Source: Chitinophagales bacterium (GTDB lineage: Bacteria; Bacteroidota; Bacteroidia; Chitinophagales; BACL12). Taken from it: DNA of 64,000 bases. Shown here one piece after another: positions 9,134 to 17,900 of the stretch (the stretch's first letter is position 1; every line of letters starts with the position of its first letter). The position numbers and the translations under genes are program-made. The stretch covers positions 552,893 through 616,892 of the forward strand of contig JACJXO010000002.1 in assembly GCA_020636645.1 (NCBI GenBank), given 5' to 3'. Below the pieces are notes generated by a model, which did not search any database, had not been told where the DNA came from, and saw nothing but the letters and a program-made list of their open reading frames with translations.

Positions 9134-10105
9134 GTGTCAAAACTAGACCAAATCAAAGCGCCGATCGCTGCCGAACTGGATATTTTTGAAAAAAAATTCA
9201 GAGAGGCCATGCGCAGCCAGGTGCCACTGCTGGATCGTGTCATGTACTACATCGTACAACGGAAAGGCAAGCAGGTAAGGCCCATGTTCGTGCTGCTGAG
9301 TGCAAGACTGCACGGAGAAATAGGTGAATCAACCTATACAGCAGCCTCCCTGATCGAATTGCTGCATACCGCCACCCTGGTACATGATGATGTGGTGGAT
9401 GATGCGCTGGAACGCAGGGGATTTTTTTCTGTCAACGCCTTATGGAAGAACAAGATCGCCGTACTTGTGGGCGACTACCTTCTGGCGAAAGGTTTACTCC
9501 TGTCTCTCGACCGCAGAGAACATCGCATGTTACAGATCACTTCCAATGCCGTGAAGGAAATGAGTGAAGGAGAACTCTTGCAGATGGAGAAAGCCCGTAA
9601 GCTGGACATTCGCGAAGAGATCTATTACGACATCATCCGGAAAAAGACGGCCAGCCTGATCGCTGCTGCCTGCAGTGCAGGTGCTGCCAGTGTGAGTAGT
9701 GATGAAGACCTGATAGAACAGATGCGCACATTTGGTGAACTGATAGGTATCGCTTTCCAGATCAAGGATGATCTGCTGGATTATGGTGATGCCGATATCG
9801 GGAAACCCACCGGTATTGACATCAAGGAAAGAAAAATGACCCTGCCACTCATCTATGCGCTGCAGCAGGCAGAGAAAAAAGACAAGCGTCATATCATCCA
9901 TACTGTTCGTACAAACAACAACGACCCGCGAAAGATCCGGGAGGTGATAGACTTCGTGAAGCAGGCCGGTGGTATAGACTTCGCTGAAAAAGAGATGCTT
10001 CGTTACCGGGAAGATGCATTTGCCCTTCTTGACACCATGCCGGAAGGAGAAAGCCGGGAAGCGCTGCGCAAACTGGTCATATTTACTACAGACAGAAAGA
10101 AATAA
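9134..10105 (+). CDS. Polyprenyl diphosphate synthase (IspB type)
   Basis: Trans-isoprenyl chain elongation from IPP, making the long side chain of the respiratory quinone. First Asp-rich motif DDVVD (within HDDVVDDALERRG); second DDLLD (FQIKDDLLDYG); conserved GKQVRP and GDYLLAKG. I chose GTG 9134 because it yields VSKLDQIKAPI, the usual start of Bacteroidota homologues, and sits 6 bases after TAACTTGC. An earlier in-frame GTG at 9101 adds 11 unlikely residues. That gives 323 residues, normal length. The chain length cannot be read reliably. The next gene follows after 6 bases. Confidence 0.9.
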   Translation: MSKLDQIKAPIAAELDIFEKKFREAMRSQVPLLDRVMYYIVQRKGKQVRPMFVLLSARLHGEIGESTYTAASLIELLHTATLVHDDVVDDALERRGFFSVNALWKNKIAVLVGDYLLAKGLLLSLDRREHRMLQITSNAVKEMSEGELLQMEKARKLDIREEIYYDIIRKKTASLIAAACSAGAASVSSDEDLIEQMRTFGELIGIAFQIKDDLLDYGDADIGKPTGIDIKERKMTLPLIYALQQAEKKDKRHIIHTVRTNNNDPRKIREVIDFVKQAGGIDFAEKEMLRYREDAFALLDTMPEGESREALRKLVIFTTDRKK

Positions 10106-10111
10106 GCTGTC

Positions 10112-10585
10112 ATGGAAGAACAGCCATTGGTTGACAAAGAATACCTGCTGGAGAAATTTCCCGGCAAAGGCGGCTGGACCTATGCAATGATCCCGGAAGT
10201 GTTGCAGGATCCGCATGCACCTTTTGGCTGGGTGCAGGTAAGAGGCCTTATTGATTCCTATACATTCGACCATTATAAGCTCATGCCAATGGGCAATGGA
10301 CACCTGTTCCTGCCAGTTAAAAAATCTGTACGCAAACTGCTGAAAAAAGAAGCCGGCGATACAGTTCATGTCATCCTGTATGCTGATGATACGCCTGTGG
10401 AGATCACACAGGAACTGCTGGATTGCTTTGCATTGGAAGATCCGAAAGTGCTGAAGGCTTTTCGTTCTTTAAGCGATGCTGAACAAAAGCGCTTTCTTGA
10501 ACATATCTACAGTGCGAAAACAGATGATGTCAAAACAAACAGAATAGCATCCATGATATCATCTTTAACTACCAAATCATACTGA
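10112..10585 (+). CDS. DUF1905 / YdeI-like bacteriocin-resistance domain protein
   Basis: 157 residues. The N-terminal part is a DUF1905 beta-barrel (WTYAMIPEV, GWVQVRGLID, PMGNGHLFLPVKKSVRK, GDTVHVILYAD). The C-terminal part is helical and resembles the OmpD-associated YdeI tail (FRSLSDAEQKRFLEHIYSAK, KTNRIASMI). The family's biochemical role is not established. It is 6 bases downstream of the prenyl synthase, so probably in the same transcript. Confidence 0.75.
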   Translation: MEEQPLVDKEYLLEKFPGKGGWTYAMIPEVLQDPHAPFGWVQVRGLIDSYTFDHYKLMPMGNGHLFLPVKKSVRKLLKKEAGDTVHVILYADDTPVEITQELLDCFALEDPKVLKAFRSLSDAEQKRFLEHIYSAKTDDVKTNRIASMISSLTTKSY

Positions 10586-10605
10586 ACCCATTAACTGAAT
10601 AATAC

Positions 10606-11103
10606 ATGGAAAGAACCGGTATCAACAGGGCGGCAATGGTAATACTGTTAACATGCTTCATGTCATTCATAACCATTGGTCAAAATGCATCTGACTTAAA
10701 TTCACTGTCTGTCAATGATGAAGCTGCTGTCAAAGCAGCTGTTGACAGCTTTCTGGTTGCACTGGGAAGAGGGGATGTGGAACGTGTGAAAGCCCTGTTC
10801 CTGCCCAATGCCAACATTGGCTCAGTGGTTATGCGGGAAGGTGTAACAAAGATCTATACTTCAAGCTTTGAAGACTTTATTGCGAAGCGGGAAGCAGGCA
10901 GAAATTTTGAAGAGCCGGTGCGGACTTACACGGTCAACATTTCACAGGGCTTGCTGGCGTTTGTGAGGGCAGATGCAACAGTCGTAATAGATGATATACC
11001 CGATCACTTTACCGATGATTTTTTCATTCTGATGAAGGAAGATGGCGAATGGAAATTTCTGAGTGGTTCTTATACGTCCTATCCGTTGGAAGAAACTGAA
11101 TAA
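10606..11103 (+). CDS. Secreted NTF2/SnoaL-like domain protein
   Basis: 165 residues. A signal peptide ends near ITIGQNA (about residue 27). The rest is a single cone-shaped NTF2-like domain typical of DUF4440/SnoaL proteins (VKAAVDSFLVALGRGDVERVKALF, FEDFIAKR, VRADATVVID, FFILMKEDGEWKFLSGSYT). No catalytic residues can be assigned with confidence, so function is unknown. It lies 20 bases after the previous gene and is convergent with the glycosyltransferase. Confidence 0.7.
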   Translation: MERTGINRAAMVILLTCFMSFITIGQNASDLNSLSVNDEAAVKAAVDSFLVALGRGDVERVKALFLPNANIGSVVMREGVTKIYTSSFEDFIAKREAGRNFEEPVRTYTVNISQGLLAFVRADATVVIDDIPDHFTDDFFILMKEDGEWKFLSGSYTSYPLEETE

Positions 11104-11116
11104 ACAGGGAGAGGCT

Positions 11117-11839
11117 TCACATCCTGAAAAACCCATATTTCAGAATACACCAGATGGCCCGTACGCCGTCTTTCCAGCCGATCTTCTTTCCTTCTTCATA
11201 GGTGCGGCCGTAATAGGAAATGCCTACTTCATAGATGCGGATACCTTTGATACGTGCCAGTTTCTGGGTGACCTCCGGCTCGAAGCCAAAGCGCTTTTCT
11301 TTCAGTACAAGACTCTTCAGAATGTCTGCACGTACCATCTTGTAGCAGGTCTCCATATCGGTCAGGTTGAGGTTGGAGAACATATTGCTGAAGAATGTAA
11401 GGAATCTGTTGCCTATGCTGTGCCAGAAGAACAATATGCGGTGCGGATTTCCGCCCATGAAACGGGATCCATAGACCACATCTGCCTGTCCGGCCAAAAA
11501 AGGCTTGAGCAATATGCTGAACTCATGCGGATCATATTCCAGGTCAGCATCCTGCACCACGATCAGATCGCCGGTAGCAAGTTGAATGGCAGTATGAAGC
11601 GCCGCACCCTTACCTGCATTTTTTGCATGCTTCTCATACAAGATACTTGCATCCGGGTGCTGTGCGATATACTGTTCCACGATCTGGCCGGTGCGGTCAG
11701 TGGAACAGTCGTTCACTACTACCAACTCCATCCGGATACCTTCTGGAAGTTGCACGGTTTGTAAGGTATCCAGAATCCGTACGATGGTGGCCTCCTCATT
11801 ATAAGCCGGTACCAGTACGCTCAAATTGCTGAAATTCAC
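11117..11839 (-). CDS. Family 2 glycosyltransferase (dolichyl-phosphate mannose synthase-like)
   Basis: Transfers a sugar from a nucleotide donor, probably to polyprenyl phosphate. 240 residues, with VLVPAYNEE, VVNDCSTDRT, NAGKGAALHTAI and the metal-binding DADLEYDP. No membrane domain. The GTG at 11839 gives MNFSNLSVLVP. A TATCTTTA element lies only about 6 bases upstream, so the true start could also be the in-frame TTG five codons later. Acceptor unknown. Confidence 0.85.
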   Translation of the reverse strand: MNFSNLSVLVPAYNEEATIVRILDTLQTVQLPEGIRMELVVVNDCSTDRTGQIVEQYIAQHPDASILYEKHAKNAGKGAALHTAIQLATGDLIVVQDADLEYDPHEFSILLKPFLAGQADVVYGSRFMGGNPHRILFFWHSIGNRFLTFFSNMFSNLNLTDMETCYKMVRADILKSLVLKEKRFGFEPEVTQKLARIKGIRIYEVGISYYGRTYEEGKKIGWKDGVRAIWCILKYGFFRM

Positions 11840-11883
11840 AGGCTAAAGATACGCCCCCTTGCTGTAATATGTATTTTTAACGC

Positions 11884-13224
11884 ATGAACCACTGGCCTGA
11901 CGGATTTGAACAACACCTGCAGCAACAACCGGGTGTGCAGTTTGAACAACTGTTGCAGTCGCTTGAGCAGGAGGCGGTGGTATCTGTGCGCATCAATCAG
12001 CGCAAGCCTGTTATACGCTTCCATGGTCTGCCGCTGGTGCCCTGGTGTACACACGGCATCTATCTTCCGGAGCGTCCTGTTTTCGCATTGGATCCGCACT
12101 GGCATGCAGGTGCCTACTATGTGCAGGAAGCCAGCTCTATGTTTCTGGATCATGTAGTGAAGCAATTGTTTACCCATGAACCCGTCCGGGCCCTTGACCT
12201 ATGCGCCTCTCCCGGAGGAAAATCAACGCTGTTGTGTGATGCTTTACCATCGGGCAGTATGCTGGTGAGCAATGAAGTGATCCGTTCCAGAGTAGGTACC
12301 CTCAGAGAGAATATCACAAAGTGGGGACATGAACAGGTGGTGGTCAGCTCTGCAGATGCAAGTGCGTTTGCGGGCCTGCCGTCGTTCTTTGACCTCATCG
12401 TGGTGGATGCCCCATGCAGCGGATCAGGATTGTTCCGGAAAGATGCCGATGCCATGGATGAATGGAATCCCGACAATGTGGCGCTTTGTGCAGCAAGACA
12501 GAACAGGATTCTTGATGATGTCTTACCCGCATTGCAAACAGGTGGAGTGCTGGTGTATTCCACCTGCAGTTTTTCGGAAGAAGAAAACGAAGCGGTGATC
12601 AGTCGCTTACTGAAAGACCATCATTTGGAAATAGTGCATCTGGAGGTACCGGCAGAATGGAATATTCTGCACTGCGGACCGGAGGAAGGATGCTTTCGGT
12701 TCTATCCCGACAGGTTGCAGGGGGAAGGATTCTTCCTGGCGGTGATGCGGCTTCGCGAAAACAGTCCTGCTGACCGATCATTTCGTCCGCAAAAACTTCC
12801 TGAACGGTCAACAGCTTATGATGAGCAGGCCTGGACAGACATGACCGGTCGTGCCGATGGTTGTTTCTACAGCTGGGATGAGGATACCTGGCGATGGCCG
12901 TTGCAAAGGGAACATGACTGGCTGCAAATATGTGCTGCGGTTCCTGTTGTGCAGGCCGGTGTGCTGGCTGGCAGACAGAAAGGTAAAGATCTGTTGCCCG
13001 GACACGGACTCGCCATGAGCGGATTGTATCATGACGAAATACCGGTCATCTACCTCGATGAGAAACAGGCATTGAAATATCTGCGCAGGGAAGAACTTGA
13101 TCCCGCTTTGTTTGAATCAGGATGGTCTCTTGTTGGTTTCAACGGTGCCATACTGGGGTGGGTCAAAAAAATACCCCATCGGATCAACAACTATTATCCG
13201 ATGGGGTATCGCCTGAGAAAGTAG
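11884..13224 (+). CDS. rRNA cytosine-C5 methyltransferase, RsmB/RsmF (NOL1/NOP2/Sun) type
   Basis: S-adenosylmethionine-dependent m5C methyltransferase of ribosomal RNA. SAM motif LDLCASPGGKS (residues 105-114). Two catalytic cysteines, in DAPCSGSG (C178) and STCSFSEEE (C228). A C-terminal PUA-like extension as in RsmF (LPGHGLAMSG, LGWVKKIPHRINNYYP). 446 residues is the normal RsmF-like length. TATTTTTA lies just 5 bases before the ATG. Its last 18 codons also contain the terminator of the opposing M56 gene (see 13165-13209). Confidence 0.88.
   Translation: MNHWPDGFEQHLQQQPGVQFEQLLQSLEQEAVVSVRINQRKPVIRFHGLPLVPWCTHGIYLPERPVFALDPHWHAGAYYVQEASSMFLDHVVKQLFTHEPVRALDLCASPGGKSTLLCDALPSGSMLVSNEVIRSRVGTLRENITKWGHEQVVVSSADASAFAGLPSFFDLIVVDAPCSGSGLFRKDADAMDEWNPDNVALCAARQNRILDDVLPALQTGGVLVYSTCSFSEEENEAVISRLLKDHHLEIVHLEVPAEWNILHCGPEEGCFRFYPDRLQGEGFFLAVMRLRENSPADRSFRPQKLPERSTAYDEQAWTDMTGRADGCFYSWDEDTWRWPLQREHDWLQICAAVPVVQAGVLAGRQKGKDLLPGHGLAMSGLYHDEIPVIYLDEKQALKYLRREELDPALFESGWSLVGFNGAILGWVKKIPHRINNYYPMGYRLRK
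13165..13209 (-). terminator. Intrinsic terminator of the M56 gene, inside the opposing coding region
   Basis: Perfect 14-bp inverted repeat (ATACCCCATCGGAT and its complement, loop 11) at 13171-13184 and 13196-13209. On the minus strand a run of seven T follows (13165-13171). It sits 19 bases beyond the M56 stop codon and wholly within the end of the methyltransferase gene. Confidence 0.75.
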
Positions 13225-13227
13225 TCA

Positions 13228-14424
13228 TTACTTTTTGACAGGTTCATCCAGGCTGAACTGGATAGGCAACACCATCTGCACACTCACGGCTTTTCCATCC
13301 TGCATACCCGGCCGCCAGTCAGGCATGGCATTCACCACCCGCAGCGCTTCTTCATCAAGTGGTTTGGCTGCCCCTTTGACTACCTGAGCCTGGGTCACAT
13401 GCCCTTCAGCGTCAAGAACGAATTGCACCATCACCCGTCCGAACACGCCATCTTTTTTGGCAGACTCCGGATACACAACCTGTTCGGAGAGGTACTTGAT
13501 CAGGCCGTCCATTCCTCCGGGAAATTCAGGCATCTGCTCCACCTGCTGATATACTTTATCAGTGGAGGTTTGCGCTGCCGCAGGTGTATTGATGAGGCTG
13601 AAAATACCCAGTAAAGGCAGCAGTAATGCAAGGCGGATAACAGTTGTTTTCCAGGAAGATGATTCTTGTAACATCATGATTCGCTTTTTTAAGGTGGATG
13701 ATTGGTAAAAATTATTGGTCAGTAATGCCGGCTCAATACCCAGTCGGTATGCCAGCAGAGTGTCGCGGTAAAAATGCGGTGCATCTTTTCCTGCCTGTTC
13801 ATCGGCAATGTACTCATGCACGAGCCTGATCTCCCGCTCCAGCAGCCAGGCAACAGGATTGAACCAGCACAGGCAACGTACAAACTCGTATAACAATACA
13901 TCAACAGAATGCAGTTGCCTCACATGCACCATTTCATGATCCAGGATGACCTTTCCGGTGTCTATGGATAATCCTTCCGGCATAAAAACAAGTGAAAAGA
14001 AACTGGCAGGTGAATGATCTTCGGGTATGCGGATGATTCGCTTGTTGCCCACCACTTCTTTCGGCAATCGCCAGGCCATCCATAATAATCGCACTACCCG
14101 TATCATCAGCACCAGAAACAAGGCCGCAGTTATCAGCAGATAGACCCATTCTGCTATTCCCCAGGTGATGTTGCGGTCAAGTGTGTTCATGCTCTGGTCA
14201 ACGGTCTGCACGATGAAAGTATCCAGCACCTGCACACGGCCCAGGGTTTCGCCACCGGCACTGCCACGGAAAAAATAAGGGTGCAGCAACGCTACCGGTA
14301 TGATGGCCAGCAGGTAAAAACGTTTCACCTGATGATGTACGGATGCAGAGAACAGCAGTTTGTAGAATCCGTACAGCACGAGCATGGCCAGCTGTACTTT
14401 GATGAATAATACTTCGGTACTCAT
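13228..14424 (-). CDS. M56 (BlaR1-like) membrane metalloprotease with C-terminal TonB domain
   Basis: Inner-membrane zinc protease that in this family cleaves the partner BlaI repressor. About four transmembrane helices (residues 5-23, 36-50, 92-112, 263-283). Zinc motif HEMVH at 163-167 with a following NPVAWLLEREIRLVHEYIAD. There is no penicillin-binding sensor. A TonB C-terminal domain takes its place (FPGGMDGLIKYL, GRVMVQFVLDAEGHV, WRPGMQDGKAV). The signal sensed is unknown. It overlaps blaI by 4 bases (ATGA), so the two are co-translated. Confidence 0.88.
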   Translation of the reverse strand: MSTEVLFIKVQLAMLVLYGFYKLLFSASVHHQVKRFYLLAIIPVALLHPYFFRGSAGGETLGRVQVLDTFIVQTVDQSMNTLDRNITWGIAEWVYLLITAALFLVLMIRVVRLLWMAWRLPKEVVGNKRIIRIPEDHSPASFFSLVFMPEGLSIDTGKVILDHEMVHVRQLHSVDVLLYEFVRCLCWFNPVAWLLEREIRLVHEYIADEQAGKDAPHFYRDTLLAYRLGIEPALLTNNFYQSSTLKKRIMMLQESSSWKTTVIRLALLLPLLGIFSLINTPAAAQTSTDKVYQQVEQMPEFPGGMDGLIKYLSEQVVYPESAKKDGVFGRVMVQFVLDAEGHVTQAQVVKGAAKPLDEEALRVVNAMPDWRPGMQDGKAVSVQMVLPIQFSLDEPVKK

Positions 14425-14792
14425 GGCTTTTGTTTTTTGGATCGCTGCACAACGCGAAGGATCTCATCGAGCTCTTTCGCAGAAAGATCTTCCTTTTGCG
14501 CAAAATGGGAGACCAGATTGCTGACCGATCCACCGAAATAATCATGAAGCAATCCACCGGTGATAAACTTGCGGTATTCTTCCCTGCTTACCAGAGGAAA
14601 ATATTCGTGGGTCTTCCCATATGAATGATGACCTACAAATCCCTTGGTCTCAAGTATGCGCACAATGGTAGATACCGTTGTATAAGCAGGTGTCGGATCG
14701 GGCATGCGTTCCAGGATATCACGAATGAATCCTTTCTCCAGTTCCCAGAGTATCTGCATCACCTGCTCTTCTGCTTTGGTCAGCTCTTTCAT
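14421..14792 (-). CDS. BlaI/MecI-family transcriptional repressor
   Basis: 123-residue winged-helix repressor that is inactivated by proteolysis through the M56 partner encoded next. Sequence landmarks: LTKAEEQVMQILWELEKGFIRDI, the recognition region TTVSTIVRILETKGFV, then a dimerisation tail (FFGGSVSNLVSHFAQKEDLS). A perfect dyad overlapping its own promoter (14802-14825) predicts autorepression. Confidence 0.92.
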   Translation of the reverse strand: MKELTKAEEQVMQILWELEKGFIRDILERMPDPTPAYTTVSTIVRILETKGFVGHHSYGKTHEYFPLVSREEYRKFITGGLLHDYFGGSVSNLVSHFAQKEDLSAKELDEILRVVQRSKKQKP

Positions 14793-14796
14793 AAGG

Positions 14797-14804
14797 CAAA
14801 CGTA
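14797..14804 (-). promoter_or_regulatory. -7 promoter element (TACGTTTG) of the blaI-M56 operon
   Basis: Exact TAnnTTTG match read on the minus strand, 5 bases upstream of the blaI ATG. It overlaps the left arm of the operator dyad by 3 bases. Confidence 0.55.
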
Positions 14805-14825
14805 TAACTAATTGTTTAGTTATAC
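14802..14825. promoter_or_regulatory. BlaI/MecI-type operator dyad
   Basis: Perfect inverted repeat GTATAACTAA-TTGT-TTAGTTATAC. Size, AT richness and position over the promoter fit a BlaI-family dimer site. A second, shorter dyad (TAGTT-ATAC-AACTA, 14817-14830) overlaps its right half. Confidence 0.7.
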
Positions 14826-14919
14826 AACTAAAAACTTAGAAATATATTGCGGTTGACAAAAATATGACGGTACTGAGTGCACTTTCAACCCGGCATATGC
14901 AGCATACACAGCTTCTGAT

Positions 14920-17900
14920 TTATTGCTGCAAAACGAACGCAGCCCAATAGTATGGAGCAAAGCGTTTGCTCATGGAATCTCGGGTGCGTGCAAAAGCTTC
15001 CTGTATAGAAAGTCCTGCAGCCAGGTGGCCGTAGAAGGTCTGCATGAAGAGGGCGGTTTCCTTGTCACTCACCTTCCATAGACTCATGATGGTGTGGTCC
15101 ACCCCTGCCAGCGCAAAGCCACGCTGTAGTCCAAATACCCCCTCGTTTGCATCCACCGCACCCAGACCTGTTTCGCAGGCACTGAGTACGACCAGTTTCG
15201 TTTTATGCAGATCGAGGTAGCTGACCTCTGCTGCGGTAAAGATGCCGTCCTGCAATCCCCCTGAAGGCCTGTCGCCCTGCCAGCTTCTGTTGCCTCCGGC
15301 CAGCAGGATACCGGAGCGATGTAAAGGATCACCCTGGCTGTTGTCCAGGAAGAATCCGTGTGTGGCTATATGGAGGATATCCGGAGCATGATCGCCGCTG
15401 AAACCACGAACCAGTTCTTCGGTGGCAAGGGTACCGGTCACTTCTTCCACCTTCCACTTTGTTTCTTTGATCTGCCGGTCAATGCCCTGCACTTCAGCGA
15501 GGGTACCGGGAAGGTATTTCCAGTTGTCGCCACGGGTGATGACACTACTTTCGGCCGACAGTGGAATATCTGTTGATGCTGTTTCCACACCTTTCACCGC
15601 AGAGCGCAAAGCATCATCGCTGGCATCATACTGCACCCCACCTATCATCGTGAGGGTGGCATTGCTTTTCAATGTGCTTTCTGTGGCCCGTTGCACGACA
15701 GCTTCCGGGCCTGCCAGCTGAATGAGTTCCATCTGCTGAAATAAAAAATGATCCAGTTTGTCAGGTACGGCACTCAGGTTGACCAGATTCATGATACCCG
15801 CCGGCGTGTAATAGACTCTCTTACTATGCTGCACAAAAGGCATCAATGGCTTCCAGGTAGTGGCAAAGACACGATCGCCCTGAAAGAGCAGGCTGTCTTC
15901 ATCTAGTTCAGGAAACGTGTAGAGTCTGCTGATGCGGTCCTGTACAGATTCTCCCTCTTTGTTCTCCAGTAACTTCTCCAGTGTTGCTTCTTTTCCAATA
16001 GAAACGAACATTGTGTTGCCGGTATCATTCAGGATCAGTGCGCCAAGTTCCCAATGCTTTACATGTGCTTCTTCAAAGACCGGATAACGCAGAAAGAGCA
16101 CATAACATTCGCCTTCCTGCAAAGCGCTGCTTAATGCATGGGCAGTTACAGATGGCACAAATGTGATGTCCTGACCTGTGCGCAGGGTGAGATCCTTCTC
16201 CAATTGTTCAGTGCGTTGCTGCAAGGAATCGATCAGCGAAGACGGCACCTCCTGATCAGTCTCCCTGCCCGCCAGACCACTCAGATACAATCCGGTTTCC
16301 ATCCATTCCTGATACATGCTTCGTATGGCTGCATCCGGATGTTGCTCCATGCTTCTTCGTGCAGCAGTACCGCTGTACAACAATAGTGATCTGTTCAGTA
16401 ACTGATAATTGAGCATTCGCTGAAAGTGCAGGCTGCCCGGCTTCGCATACCGAACTACCATGTCGTTGTAGATGTCAAAATCAAAACGGAAAGTGGTCAG
16501 ATAGTCTTCCTGCTCAGCTGCCGACAACACTGCAAAAGTTTCATTCAGCCGGGCCACTTCTGCATCCAGTACTTTTTCATATAAAGTGAGAGCAGAATCT
16601 GTTTGACCCAGGGCACCCAGTATGCCTGACAGGCGACTGTAGCTGGCCGTGAGAATGGGATGTCCTTCCGGGTATTGCTGTTGCCTATCAGACAGCACCT
16701 GCTCTGCCACAACCAGCGCTTTCTCCGGTTGATGCATGCGCATATATAATTCAGACAAGTTGTCTTTCCAGGTGGTGCCGTTCACATTGATGTCTGCATA
16801 ATAGGTATCAGACAACCGTATGGCTTCAAGATAGGAATGTTCAGACGCATCAAAGTCTTCCTTATCCATCTGATAACCCGCCATGGCTTCCAGTGCATAG
16901 GCATATTCGAAAGATGTATCAGCATGCAGGGCCAGTGATTCATCCAGGGCATAAGTGAACATGGATCCGGCTTCATCGTACATGCCCACATTGGTGTATA
17001 AACGACCCAGTGATAGTGCGCTGTTCACAGCCAGTTCTCTGGTCAGAGCATCGCCAAAGAAGATGTATTCCATACTGGTGGTATCCTTCGCCATGCGCAG
17101 GCGAAAGCCAAATACCTGCTGGCTGTATTGTATGGCCTGAAACTTTCTTCCCACCCGATCATAGTAGGTGGCCAGATCATCCAGCCTGCTGTAATAATCC
17201 AGACTGTCTTCATCTGATATGGCTGCTGACAGCGCAACGGTTTCCAGCCAGAGCTTCTCTGCAGCTGCATAGTTACCTGACTGCATCTGGTATTCTGCCA
17301 TGCTTGATGCGATATCGATATGCTGTGCAGTATCACGGTCTGCAGTAAAATTGTTATACAAACGACCATAGATATCCATGGCTTCATCTTCGCGGTTGAG
17401 CTGCATGATGACATCGGCGGTAGCCAGGTCCCAGGCATTCAGAGATCCAGCTTCTTTTGCTATCTTTCTTCTTGACTCCAGGATATGCAACGCATCCTGA
17501 TCGCGGAAAGCTGCGGAGAGGAAGGAAATATAATTCAGGGCTGCATCTGTGCAGACCACTGCTCCGTCTTTACCGAGTGTATCGCAGGTAAGCAAAAGGG
17601 CATCAAATTGTTCAAAGCCGGCTTGCTCATGGCCAAGGTTCACTGCCATGGATGCTGCCCGCGACATATAGCTTACTGTAGTCTCTGTGGGTTTACCTTT
17701 CTCGTAACTTCCACGAATGGCATAGCGATAACATTCCCATGCCTTATCTGATTCAGCATAGGATTCCAGCATTAGGCCAAGCAAATGCCATTTGTCTGAA
17801 GAGGCTTCCTGGTCTGTGCCCATCTGCGCCTTCTCCAGTTCATAGCTTCTGATGGTCCAGTGATGACCGTTCTGTTCATCGCCAAGAGTGAAATAATACT

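Noticed and set aside
11063..11764. Open frame of 233 codons antisense to the glycosyltransferase
   Set aside because: Shadow of the clear family 2 glycosyltransferase on the other strand; no recognisable protein.
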